From positions 6,076,001-6,140,000 of the forward strand of contig OY992835.1 in the NCBI GenBank assembly GCA_963921425.1: 64,000 nt of DNA. The letters run 5' to 3'. Shown here in pieces: positions 35,901 to 46,727 of this stretch. A program made the translations under genes and the position numbers. Origin of the DNA: Dryas octopetala (Eukaryota > Streptophyta > Magnoliopsida > Rosales > Rosaceae). The notes under the pieces are model-generated. The model was not told the origin of the DNA. It made no database searches and saw only the letters and a list, made by a program, of their open reading frames with translations. How positions within the stretch are numbered: position 1 is the stretch's first letter; every line of letters begins with the position of its first letter.

Positions 35901-38900
35901 TGTTTTACAACATATATTATATTCTTTAAACAGTTGCTTGTTGCAAAACCAACAAAATTTGGTATAAATTCTTAGGATCAAACAAAAGCAACCTAGTGAA
36001 GATTGGTTGGTTTTGAATCATGGGTTGCACAAAACCTTACTGCATGTGCGTGCATTGGTGGTGACAATAGCTTGACTTATTTAAGGTGGTAGCTTTTTTG
36101 ATGGTTAACTAAAACCGATGTCATGGTGGTGATGGTATTACTTTTAGGAGATTGCTTTAGTGGTAATACTTGGGTTTACTGTAAGTGATATTATAGTGGA
36201 AAATTAGTTTTTTTCTTGGTCAAGGATTATAACATAAGATTGCTTTACTTATTGAACTCTATTCGCAGAGCAAGAGTGGCATCCGTGTCCATATTTTATG
36301 TCTAGTGACCCTCTGTTGCTTAATCTGTACATTGCTTCCTTTGTCTGGGATACTTTATAGAATTTATCAAGTAATTGCTTAAGATTCTGTAAGATTCGTT
36401 GATTAGGCCACATTTAACATCCCCAAAGGAGCCATATCCTGTTGTTGGTACTCAATAATGGTTTCTACTTGCCATGTCCCATTCACAACTGTAAAAGAAA
36501 ATATTTAAAGTTGGAAGAATAATCCTTGTTGTGCACTTAGCAGTTTGTAATTTTTAGTAATGAAAGAAGAGCACTTTTTTCTGTCACAGGTTATGGAGAT
36601 ATACATGCAGTCAACCTGAGGGAAATGATATTCATAATGATTTACGTCTCATTTGACATGGTTCTTGGGGCTTATTTGATCGGTAACATGACAGCATTAA
36701 TTGTAAAAGGATCAAAGACAGAAAAGTTCAGGGACAAAATGACGGATCTTATCAAATATATGAACAGAAATAGACTTGGCAGAGATATCCGTAATCAGAT
36801 CAAAGGCCATGTACGTTTACAGTATGAGAGTAGCTACACTGAGGCTGCTGTTCTCCAGAACATTCCTGCTTCAATTCGTGCTAAGGTAACATAGGAACAA
36901 GAACTTGTGCACCTTGTCTATTGTCGACTTAAACACAAGAAACTCCATAAGACGTTTCTTCTAAATTCATCAGCGTGGTCTGAGTTATTCGCAATTATAT
37001 GCTTTACTTTTTGGGTATACTTGGGTTTTTTTTTTTTTTTTTTTTTTTTTTTTGTGGGAGGAGTTTGTTCTATAAGATTTGCCTATGAGCACTGCTCTAT
37101 AAGTTTTCTTGACTGGCTCAGCCAACTGCATTCATTCTATCTCAGGTCAATTGGCATCAATTTATAAAAAAAAAATATGGTCTAACTCAAGCATGTACAG
37201 AAAAATAACCTTATAGTTTGGTTTCTATATAGTAATTATATTTTTTGTGCTTTGAAAATAATGACAGTAATTATAAAAACCTACCTACCTACCATATCGA
37301 ATGCATAATTACTATGGATTTTCAAAAATAAAGAAGATACCTTCTTTTCCTTTCTCTTCTGTAGGTTCAGAAAGTCTTTACTTTCATTCCGATAAATATA
37401 TGCATTATTCAGACTGCTGTATATCGTAGGCTGAGTGTATCTTTCTAAGACTTCTGTTTCATTAAAAATAGTTGTTTCTTCATTGCAGATTTCACAAACT
37501 TTGTATTTACCATACATTGAAAATGTTCCTCTCTTTAAGGGATGCTCAACAGAATTCATCAATCAGATCGTAAGTCATTTTTTTTCCCCATTTACACAAA
37601 CAGATGACATATGTTCAAATGAAACAGTGATAATTGTATCTTACTCTTATGTACTAAGTTCAATTTGTTCAACCAGGTTCATCATAGTCAATATAAATTG
37701 TATCGAATTAGTGCTTCTGGAAACGTTCAACATATTGTGTACTTTGTCGCATGGAAATGGTTTTGAATTGGAACCTTCTTTCAAAGACAATACATGGACA
37801 TAAGGGTTTACTTTCATGCAAATATTCGTTTGTGCTTGCCAAAATAGGCCACCTTAAACCAGCATGGCATTATGTGTCTATTGGTATTGTAATTGTGTCA
37901 AACTCAAACACTCAGAAGTATTCATGTGTAACACCACATATAATGTCAGATTGAATCTCCCTTGGTCCATGGCTATCTGTACTTAATGTGGATTAATGAA
38001 ATGAATTATTATTATACTTTTCATCTTGCAGGTTATTAAACTCCATGAGGAGTTTTTTCTCCCAGGAGAAGTGATAATGGAACCAGGAAATGTGGTAGAT
38101 CAACTTTATTTCGTCTGTCATGGTGTGCTGGTATGATTCCACATTCTAGAGTCACTGATGGGTTGTATTTAGTTGGTTCAATATCGTGTTTTTCATTTTT
38201 ATTTCTTGTCCTCTTAGGGGGTCTTTAGAAATTTGAAAGCTGGTTCAACCAATTCAAAGTAGTTTCTAATTCTATGTAGTCTGTTTGGAAATCAGTTTTG
38301 TCCAGTTTTAAACTATATACTATTTTTTCATAATTTTCTATTTCTAGTATGTGACATTAGGGGTAGAGGGAGTGATGGTGGGGTGGTAGAAACAGTGGTT
38401 GCAGTTGAAGGGTTGGTAGTGATGGGGGGGCTAATACGAGTACTCATGGTGATAGTAATGGTAAATGGCCAAAGATGATGGTGGGAGCAGTGTAACTGGT
38501 AGAATTGGCAATGATAAAGTGGCAGTTGAAGGGTTGGTAGTGAAAGGAGGGGGGGGGGGGGGGGGGGTAATATGAGTACTCATGGTGATAGTAATGGTAA
38601 ATGGCCAAAGATGATGGTGGGAGCAGTGTAACTGGTAGAAGTGGCAATGATAAAGGCGTTGCGATGGTGGTGGTGTTACTGATATTGGCGGTAATGCCAT
38701 TGTGGATGGTGGTAGATGTAGTAATGGTGGTGGGTAGCTGGAAGTGGTGACTGGGGGGGACTGCTGCTAGCAATGATCGTGTGGGAGAGGGGGGGGGGGG
38801 GGGTGGGTGGTGACGGTATTGGTATTATTGGTAAGGACCCACGGGAGACAACAACATGTGATGCTAGTGGGTGGTGGTGGTTGTGGTGTGAAGTTATTAT

Positions 38901-41900
38901 GTTAGTTTTGGTATCTTAGAAGTTCAAAAAAAGATGTAATGGTGGGACTAACAACATATCTAAGAAAAATCAGATTCCATGTTATGTAGCTTGCCTGGGT
39001 TTTTGGGTTTGCCAAACTGCTCTTTAGTGTTTTAAGGGGAAATGTTATTTGCACTCCAAAATAAGCTTCCCACAGTCCTTGATGCGCTCACACATGAGTG
39101 CAAGAAGTTTGTTAGTGCAATTAACTTCTCCCTTTCTTAAAGATAATTCCTCATGTTTATGCAGTTTAACTGCTGATATATGCGTACATACATATGCAGT
39201 GTATGCATAAATGTATTTTTGTTAACATGCCATACATGTATGACAGCATGCTAACATGCCCGATATATTGTAGTTACATGTTTATATGGTATCGCCTTGG
39301 TAAAATAAACTTTTAAGAACATGGAATATCTGATAAGTTTACACATCCTTTGATGCAGTCATAGATCAACTCTTTAGGGTTGAAAGTTTCTTTTCTTTCT
39401 GTTGTTCCCAATATTTTGATCTGGCATTGACGCTATTTCCTGAGAAGCGAACAGATAATATGGATTGTGATGTTATCAAAAAACAGATTTATATCTACAA
39501 TATTATTAAGAGAACTTTATCAAATCGTTAAATAGAAAATATCAATCTTACCCTTATTACTTTAAAAAATCTTACCCTTATAACAATTTTAATAATAGAT
39601 TTAAAACTAAACATATTGTGGTAATATTATCTCATTTCCAACCAATCCAATCTCATCCTACATTCTTCACTTTGTCTTTTTCTATTGTTACTTCCATCAT
39701 TGCACACATGTTGCGCGATTAACAAAGCTATTCTTGTACAGGAGGAGGTAGGCACAGGGGAAGATGGATCAGAAGAAACTGTTTCGCTTTTGGAGCCTAA
39801 CAGCTCGTTTGGAGAGATCTCTATTCTTTGTAACATTCCCCAACGTTATACAGTTAGGGTGTGTGAATTGTGTAGGCTTCTGCGACTTGATAAACAATCT
39901 TTTACAAGTATCCTTGACATATATTTTTATGATGGTCGGAAAATCTTAAACAACCTTCTTGAGGTAAGTTTTCTGTGGTAATTCATATTTTTATAATGTG
40001 CTTAAAACTTTTGAAGTCTGTGTGCAAAGATTTTGAATAATTTTTTTTTCCCAAACAAACTCGACTTTGATTGACTAATTAGTCTCCATCATTATGACTG
40101 AACTTTTACAGGGTAAAGCACCGCGTATTAAGCAACTAGAATCAGACATTACATTTCATATAGGAAAGCAAGAAGCTGAGCTTGCTTTGAAGGTCAATAG
40201 TGCAGCTTATCATGGAGATCTTTATCATCTAAAAGGTTTAATCCGAGCTGGAGCTGATCCCAACAAGACAGATTATGATGGAAGATCACCCTTGGTATGG
40301 CACGTTCTCATGAATTTTTCAGCTTAATCGTTGTCAATGCATCTGTAAATTCTCTGGTAGGTGTGTGTAGCTGGAACACGCATGCCATCTGATGGTGAAT
40401 ATGGGGGATATATTACATGGGGTATACCATATGTATGCGTGTGTGCTACAAGTTTTGCATATCTTTTTTTCTTTTTTAAAGAATTTACTTTCTCCAATAT
40501 ATATTATTAAAAGGGTAAATCAGAATAAGTCCAAAAACATAATTAGTTTGTATTGTATTAGGTCCGAGCCACATTTTTATGTTGCACAAGGTCCATGTTT
40601 ACTATTCAACAAAATTATTATAACAAAAACCATTAAAATTTTAAGAAGTTATAAGGATGCCGCATTAAAAAGTAAGAGAAAATTGCATAGCAAACAACTA
40701 GCATCATGCCTGCTGGTTTTGTGCTGATTTAATTTTTTTTGTTTTGTTTTGGGAAAGATTGTGATTTTTTTTTTTTTTTTTTGAGATTTACAACTTCTTT
40801 TTGAGTTTTGAATATCAATTTTTTTCAAAGAATTTTATTTACATGGATGCTGGACAAATTTTCTTTAAATTTGTATGGATGTTTTAACTTTTTATTTGAG
40901 TTTGGGATGATTTAATTTTTTTCTGGACTTCCAGGTCTATTAATGAGCTACATTAATGTCACTAAGTGATAGATACATTTAATTTAGACAGATTACAAAT
41001 GTAATTGAGTAATAATTACATCATACAAATATTATGTGTAACTTTGAAAAGTTATTCCGCCAATACAATAAATTAATACAAAACCGCTTTATATACACAC
41101 ACACACACGCACACACACCCCACTTTACTATTATGTATTATCAATTTTGATAAGCAGAAAGTGAGATAGCTTTTGTCTGAAAGGAGTCTTTCTTCACTAC
41201 AGCATCTTGCTGCATTAAGAGGGCATGAAGATATTACTCTTTTCCTTATTCAGGAAGGAGTAGACATTAACATCAAAGGTAATTTATGATTCAATAATTT
41301 GCTGCATTGGAGGTGTCCATATTTGGTTTTATCTGTTCCCCAAATAGTATCACAATATGATGATATGTTTATTTCCATAGACAATTTTGGGAACACACCC
41401 TTACTGGAATCCATCAAGAATGGGCATGATCGAGTTTGTTCTTTACTTATTAAAGAAGGGGCCTCCTTGAAGATAGACAATGCCGGTAGTTGTTTATGTT
41501 CAGCCATTGCAAAGGGGGACTCAGAATTTGTTAAAAGGTTATTGTCTAATGGTATTGATCCAAACTCCAAAGATTATGATCACCGGACCCCACTTCATAT
41601 AGCTGCCTCAGAGGGACTATATATGATGGCAAAATTGCTGTTAGAAGCTGGGGCTAGCGTTTTCTCAAAGGACAGGTAGACTTGAAATATTCATTTCCTT
41701 TTGATGTAGACACATAAATATCTTCATCATTGGAGTTTATAATGTTACCTGGATAGGGTTTATAGAGTACTGAACTATAGTCAGACTTCAGTAGTCAGAT
41801 CTAATAATCTGCAGTTTGTAGCAAGGATGGCTTGAATTCCATGATCGTCAACCTACATGCACCTCTTTTATTGCCTGACAAATTTTTAATGAGCCTTTTG

Positions 41901-43864
41901 AGTTTTAAGCACTGCAACATCCCATAACATGCATAAGTATCAAACCTATGCATTAAAACTTACACAAGGACCTTCTAAAAAGTAAAAAACTTACACAAGG
42001 CAAATAGTGTGTGCTCTTCACCTTTCTTGCATCTATTTTTACTTACTACTTGGTCTACAAGTCTTGAACTCATTAATTGAATGATTTAGTTTCTTCAGTA
42101 ATAGAGCTTGAAGAACTAAACCTTATCTGATGACCTTCCTGGCTTGATATTGTGATTGAGCTTCCATATTTCTTCCAACTTGAATTGAGCAGAACTGTGG
42201 TGCACCCATTTTTTCAGTAGAAACTCACTGTTTTGCCAACATGTTGACTTCTCTAGGTTGGTTCCCTTGTATTGTTTGACATGAAGTTTAGAAACTTAAC
42301 CTTATAGACCCGTTGCTGACTAACCAATGCCTCCTACAACTTTATCCTTTGATTGATATTTGTAAGGTCACTTAGCTTGTCTTGCAATTTTTATCCCCAC
42401 CCTTGGTTTTGCCTTTTTGTGTGTTCTGTCTTCATTTCAGTTTTTAGAAGAAGAGGGCAACTAGAAACAACATGATATAGTAACTTTTGTGCTTGCTCCA
42501 ACAACCATATGATTGTTTGGCCACTCTGCAGATGGGGAAACACCCCACCAGATGAAGGTCGGATGTGTGGAAACAAGAATTTGATTAAATTGCTGGAAGA
42601 AGCAAAGGCTGCTCAGTTGGCAGAATTCCCTTACCATGCTGAAGAAATCACAGGTATCTAGAAAATTTTGTTATAGTATCTTTGCAAACATGAAATGGAA
42701 TGTACATTACATTTATTGCCCTCAGGCAGGTCAAACTGCCTAGTCGAAAGGTTCTTTTATTTTTCTTTTCCCCCCAGAGACTAGAGAGAACATGAGCCAC
42801 AAATAAAATTCTAACTATAGGAAGGTTTTATACCTCAGTCAGATGTTAATGCTTTCTGGTAATCATCACTTATCAAATCAAGGGGAGCGCGGTGAAAATT
42901 CAGGTTTAGTTTTGGGAAAAGAAGCCTTAGACCTAATGACCTATTCTTATTATCTGCACAAGACATGGATATCAATTTAAAATAGGAAATATAATAACCG
43001 ACCTGTCTTAATGGGTCAAGGAAAAAAGTCAAGTATCATTTTCAGTCCCAATCTCGGCACGCATTGGGCCAAGAAATTTTTCAAATGATGTTTCTATTGT
43101 ACTGTAGAGCTAAATGAGAAAAACAAATTAGTGATTCAATTTTTATAATAAGGGATTTCATCATGGCTTATCTTTGATTTTATTTGGGTGAATTAATTGG
43201 CACTGCAATTTGTCTCTTGATGCTCATGTGGGATCAGAGCAACCTGAATTTCTTCCCTTGGCACTTAATACATTTAACATTTTAATTTATAGAAAAGAAT
43301 TTTGGTTATCATGATAAATCATTATTTATGGTCAACTAAACAACTAGTGCTCAATTCATGGTTCTCAGAGTCATGTTGTATGAAGCAAAGTTGCGTCTTT
43401 AACATCAGATCAGTAGATAAAAAGACAAAAAATTAATAAAGCGTAAAGAAAATAATTTAACATGGTCATTTTCTTTTTGGCTGGGGGAAGGGGTGAGGGA
43501 GTTTGCACTTATTTTTCACTTGCTAAGAGCTTCTTGAATAGTATGTTTTCCTCATGGTGGCTTTTGCTTACATCTGCCATGGTAAGTTAATACCAAATTT
43601 CTGTTGCAACTTGCAGATAAAATGCACCCGAAGAAATGCACAGTGTTCCCTTTCCACCCATGGGATAGCAAAGAACATAGAAGACCTGGAATTGTATTAT
43701 GGCTCCCTCCCACCATTAAAGAGCTTATCAAAACAGCAGCAGAGCAACTAGAATTTTCAAGTGGTTCCTTTATATTATCAGAAGATGCAGGTAAAATTCT
43801 TGATGTAGACTTGATCAGTGACGGTCAGAAGCTGTATTTAGTCAGCCAGACACATTTGATATAA
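26917..43864 (+). CDS. SKOR: SKOR/GORK-type outward-rectifying K+ channel (13 exons, 846 aa)
   Basis: Exons: 26917-27206, 34099-34323, 34593-34656, 35264-35603, 36590-36885, 37489-37569, 38032-38130, 39742-39963, 40112-40294, 41203-41278, 41381-41675, 42532-42653, 43617-43864. All have GT-AG borders, agree in phase and total 2541 nt. Order of parts: acidic N-terminus with a 9-Asp run; S1-S4 from about residue 98, with the S4 voltage sensor near 202-222 (RYLLWIRLSRVRKV); pore with GYGD at 307-310; S6 with DMV at 329-331 and GAYLIGNM; cyclic-nucleotide-binding domain about 420-535 (FGEIS at 488); ankyrin repeats about 555-750; KHA domain about 770-842. Arabidopsis SKOR (about 828 aa) loads K+ into xylem and GORK releases K+ from guard cells; which role this copy has cannot be told. 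It assembles as a plasma-membrane tetramer. The frame is intact, so it looks functional. Intron 1 is 6.9 kb and TE-rich. Confidence 0.96.
26976..27014 (+). repeat. (GAT)n microsatellite coding poly-Asp
   Basis: A GAT run in exon 1 of the K+ channel gene encodes nine consecutive aspartates in the cytosolic N-terminus. Its length is likely to vary between alleles. Confidence 0.9.
27207..29983. other. Intron 1 of the K+ channel gene, left part
   Basis: Follows the donor at 27207. Bases about 27877-28137 resemble a small MULE-type element: the left end reads AAATTATAATTTAGTACCTC and the right part contains GAGGTACTTAATTGTAAAAA in reverse. No duplication was found. The remainder is AT-rich with no exon seen. 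Confidence 0.4.
29984..30329. mobile_element. PIF/Harbinger (Tourist-like) MITE in intron 1
   Basis: TAA target duplication at 29981-29983 and 30330-30332. Ends GGGCCCGTTTGGTATCCTAT and (reverse complement) GGGCATGTTTGGTATTCTAT are inverted repeats. 346 bp, AT-rich, no coding. Confidence 0.8.
30333..32063. other. Intron 1 of the K+ channel gene, middle part
   Basis: AT-rich. About 30820-31140 holds CAGTAACAA/GTTACTATTGAATAG phrases that may be a very diverged copy of repeat family B. GAGCGCT-containing phrases lie at 30786, 31130 and 31304. No exon seen. Confidence 0.35.
32064..32731. mobile_element. MITE in intron 1 (GGCCCCGTTTG type)
   Basis: Ends GGCCCCGTTTGAGATTGCAG and (reverse complement) GGGCCAGTTTGATATTGTTG are inverted repeats. 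Flanking triplets are TAA and AAA, so a 3-bp PIF-type duplication is possible but not exact. A GTTCCTAATTG phrase occurs close to both ends. 668 bp, non-coding. Confidence 0.55.
32823..33068. mobile_element. Foldback MITE in intron 1
   Basis: The two halves are long inverted repeats (about 70 bp each). GAGAAAAACTT...CCACCTCA...CCAC..ACTTAAAATTTG reads in from the left, and nearly the same from the right on the other strand. The target duplication is unclear. Confidence 0.55.
33146..33582. mobile_element. PIF/Harbinger-like MITE in intron 1
   Basis: TAA duplication at 33143-33145 and 33583-33585. Ends GTGGGGTGTATTGTATAT and (reverse complement) GAGGGGTGTAGTGTATAT. The interior is full of AAAAGTCAT/AAGACTTTTA repeats. 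437 bp. Confidence 0.7.
33583..34098. other. Intron 1 of the K+ channel gene, right end
   Basis: AT-rich and ends at acceptor AAATGCAG (34091-34098), which gives the correct phase for exon 2. No repeat boundary recognised. Confidence 0.5.
35604..36589 (+). other. Intron 4 of the K+ channel gene
   Basis: A 986-bp phase-1 intron that splits the second Gly codon of the TVGYGD selectivity filter. No mobile element or exon-like sequence was recognised inside. Confidence 0.6.
36886..37488 (+). other. Intron 5 of the K+ channel gene
   Basis: A 603-bp intron with a pure T run of about 27 (37027-37053) and no other recognised feature. Confidence 0.55.
38131..39741 (+). other. Intron 7 of the K+ channel gene
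   Basis: A 1.6-kb intron. The left half holds a GGT/GAT-rich minisatellite with poly-G runs (listed separately). The right half is AT-rich with no recognised element. Confidence 0.55.
38401..38660 (+). repeat. 121-bp tandem duplication with poly-G run
   Basis: Units start at 38401 and 38522 (GCAGTTGAAGGGTTGGTAGT) and are nearly identical over about 120 bp. The second unit contains an uninterrupted run of about 19 G (near 38549-38567). A second long G run lies at 38788-38803. Open frames on the minus strand here are low-complexity artefacts. Confidence 0.85.
40295..41202 (+). other. Intron 9 of the K+ channel gene
   Basis: A 908-bp intron between ankyrin-coding exons. It contains an (AC)n microsatellite (41096-41118) and a T run near 40764-40782. 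Nothing else recognised. Confidence 0.55.
41676..42531 (+). other. Intron 11 of the K+ channel gene
   Basis: An 856-bp intron, no recognised repeats or exons. It ends in CCACTCTGCAG. Confidence 0.55.
42654..43616 (+). other. Intron 12 of the K+ channel gene
   Basis: A 963-bp intron before the last exon (KHA domain). No recognised element. It ends in CAACTTGCAG. Confidence 0.55.
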
Positions 43865-43935
43865 ACAATTTGGCCTTTCATCAATTGTAATTGTAGTATT
43901 AGCCCCTCCCTGTGTCATCTTTGTATGCAAACTGG

Positions 43936-43941
43936 AATAAA
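43936..43941 (+). terminator. Probable polyadenylation signal of the K+ channel gene
   Basis: AATAAA lies 72 bases after the stop codon, in a T/A-rich context with a TTGTAATTGTAGT stretch just upstream. A plausible near-upstream element for plant polyadenylation. Confidence 0.5.
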
Positions 43942-44463
43942 TGAAAATGAAATCTACATTTATAAATCTCTGCATTAGTACATGTCATTGTTAAGGTTTG
44001 TGAGATAAAACCAATCAAATCATAATACGTGTTGAGTGAAATGTATCGATTAACTAGCTCTCTCAATGTCCATACTATATATATTTATTTTGGAGCTACA
44101 GGTACAGTTACGTGCTCTAATTATTGGTTTGTGCAGACAAGTTTGCATAAATATTCTTTTAAGTGATGATGCTAGTGACATTATTCCTGACTTGGTTGCT
44201 ACGCTTAAATGTTCTTGAAAGGACACAAAGCTATTGTAAGTATTGTTCAAAATACCCACTCCACTCACCATTATAAGTATACCCAAAATACCAAAGCATC
44301 TTCCAAAGCTAGCTATTGTTCAATCCGACTCCAAGTAACCAAAACTTCAGCAACCATATAAGCTATATATGAATATCAGAGGCTGCAATTTTATGCTCCT
44401 CTCTTCCCCTTCTGGGTTGTATAGTGGGTACTCTTATTCACCTATTTTCTTCGTCTCTCTCAG

Positions 44464-44591
44464 AGATTACTCCAATTTCTGGAGAGAACATGAAGAAAGG
44501 TCATGAGGAAAATGTTGTTGCTTCTTATCCAAGAAATAATGCAGCAGCCCAGAAGCATTTCCGGCAGCTTCAACACATAAGAACAGCTTGA
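44464..44591 (+). pseudogene. Possible orphan 3' exon of an unknown gene
   Basis: After a good acceptor (TCGTCTCTCTCAG) an open frame reads ITPISGENMKKGHEENVV and ends QKHFRQLQHIRTA, then a stop. Composition is coding-like and it lies on the strand of the K+ channel. No upstream exon was found between 43865 and 44463, so it may be a gene remnant or chance. Product not recognised. Confidence 0.25.
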
Positions 44592-44870
44592 TAATTAGTA
44601 TTGTTACCCATCGAAGGGTACGATTTTTAGGGCCTTCAATGACTATCTAACTAAAGTTGTAGCTTTGCTGGAATTATACAAGGGACAAATTCTTCTACAT
44701 TGTCTTTACTATTCCTCTTTTTTTTTTATTCTTTTATCCCCACCACACAATGCGACCACTTGTTTCTCTTTTCGGAAATTTTGTCCATAGTATGGACATC
44801 TATAAATAAAAATGGATGTAAGGGGTTTTTTTTTTTTTTTGAAGTCCAGTAAAAAAATAAGGCAGATAAC

Positions 44871-46715
44871 CTAGAAAGCATGGACACCAACACGGATATG
44901 ACATGCCGATACGACAAAGTTCAAAAAGACTAGAAAACGACACAGCTCCGACACGTCAAATTAAATAATATATATATTTATGCTAAATAAATTCATTTAA
45001 ATTTTAAATATTCAAAATACATAAATAAAATATTACATAAACCATATGCCAAATAAAACTCATAAAACATGTCCCAAGCAAGGAATTAAATTTCGAAATT
45101 TTTAGCGAAATTTCGCCGAAAATTTCGTTTTTTTAGGGTGTCGAAATCGAAACACATATTTAATAATTTTTCGGAAAAATTTCGCCAAAATTTATCGAAA
45201 TTTTCGAAATTTCGCCGAAATTTATCGAAATTTACCGAAATTTTCATATTTTCTATTTTCTTCAACTTCAGAAATTCACAAAAAATAGCTTGAGACTCCA
45301 AATAATTCACTGAAAAATTCTACGAACTCGTATTGATGAGTACTAATTTCCTATAACCTCAAAATAGTCAAATTGATTTCAAAAAAATTATGAAAAATCC
45401 TACTCTTATAATTTAATTCTGAAAAAAATAATAATTGTCAAATTTTTGAATTTTCATTTTCTAAAATTCATTTCCGCACAACTAAGCTCTAGAACCACAA
45501 CCAAAAGTCTAAGTTAGTTAAAATAAATTTAAAGAAATTTCTAATTCCTTTAAAAAAAACCTTAAAACAAATTTGAAAAATTTAAGTAACAAAATTACCG
45601 TAAGCCAAAATTTGGGTTGTTACACTTAGTGAAGACAAAGTTTGGCTAAGTAAGAGACACGGGAAAAAAGGAAGGAAAGATAAAAAATAAAAATAAAAGA
45701 CTGAAGAGAGATGCACGGGGAAAAAAAGTAAGGAAAGATAAAAAATGAGGGGTGATTTGGGGCCTTTGGGCAATTGGAAAGAAGAAAAAAAAAGTTTGAG
45801 ATTTCTTTTAGTTATTTTAAACCTTAAACTTTAATACATTTCTATATAAAAAAATAATTAAAAGTATCCTAAAAGGCTTAAAACCTAATATCCTAAAAAA
45901 TATAGAGTATATAGGGTTTAATGTATAGATTATAGAGTATAAAGAGTATTAGGGTATATAAAATATATAGAGTATTAGGGTTTAGATTTTAGTGTATAAT
46001 TAAATTATACAGTATAAAGAATATACTAATTTTGTTTATTCATTATACTAATTTTATTTAACAGTATTTGCTCCTGCGGACATTATATTCACCTTATATC
46101 ACATGAAACATACTATATAATTTGATTTCTTCAATATTTTTTATCAATTTAGTAGATAATATGTTAAATAAATATATGGTAAATTTTCATTCAAAATTTC
46201 CGTATTTTGATAGCAATTTCCGTCATTTCCATCTAATTTCTGTCGAAATTTAAAAATCTTCGAAATTTCCGTCGAAATTTCCATCAAAATTTCATCGAAA
46301 CTCGAAATTTTATTCCTTGGTCCCAAGTTCCTAGTCTAATTAAGTTCATTCATCATCAAGATCATTGCCAGAAAAAACCCAACCTACTATTTGGTGCTGC
46401 CCAATCGCCTCTCTCTCTCTCTCGCGTTCAGTTCAGAGTCTTCAGACAAACAAGCCCTAACATTTATTCTGCCCCTTTCTTCTTTTTTATTTAATCTCAC
46501 ATTAGTTTTAAAATTTTGATTGGGCCCTTGAGTTTTTTTTTTTTTTTAAATTGCAATCTACCCCTGCCGTGTCCTTGTTCTTGTCCCTCCCGTGTCTCGG
46601 CGTGTCTATGCCGTGTCGAAAAGTCAAAGTTGAGAGAAAATAAACTGACACTTCTATATGCGTGTCGTGTCGGACACCCGACACTCCACCCCCAAGGGGT
46701 GTCGGTGCTTCCTAG
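44871..46715. mobile_element. hAT-like element interrupted by hAT copy 3
   Basis: Ends CTAGAAAGCATGGACACC and (reverse complement) CTAGGAAGCACCGACACC are inverted repeats. The flanks CAGATAAC (44863-44870) and CTGATAAC (46716-46723) are an 8-bp duplication with one mismatch. Subterminal CGTGTCG/CGACACG repeats are at both ends. The nested element at 45079-46319 leaves only about 0.6 kb of host element, with no coding. Confidence 0.65.
45079..46319 (-). mobile_element. hAT-like element, family X, copy 3
   Basis: Inverted relative to copies 1 and 2. Ends CAAGGAATTAAATTTCG and CTCGAAATTTTATTCCTTG. The perfect 8-bp duplication GTCCCAAG is at 45071-45078 and 46320-46327. Dense CGAAATTTCG-type motifs lie in the terminal 170 bp (45090-45250 and 46190-46310). 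The shared interior (reverse of AATATTTTTTATCAATTTAG, 46131-46150, and the TATACTAATTTT region) matches the other copies. No transposase. Confidence 0.85.
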
Positions 46716-46727
46716 CTGATAACCCAG

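Noticed and set aside
38431-38773. His/Pro/Thr-rich minus-strand frames
   Set aside because: By-products of the GGT/GAT minisatellite in intron 7 of the K+ channel gene.
44050-44286. 78-codon minus-strand frame downstream of the K+ channel gene
   Set aside because: Looks weakly coding-like, but no splice-compatible neighbours or recognised family were found.
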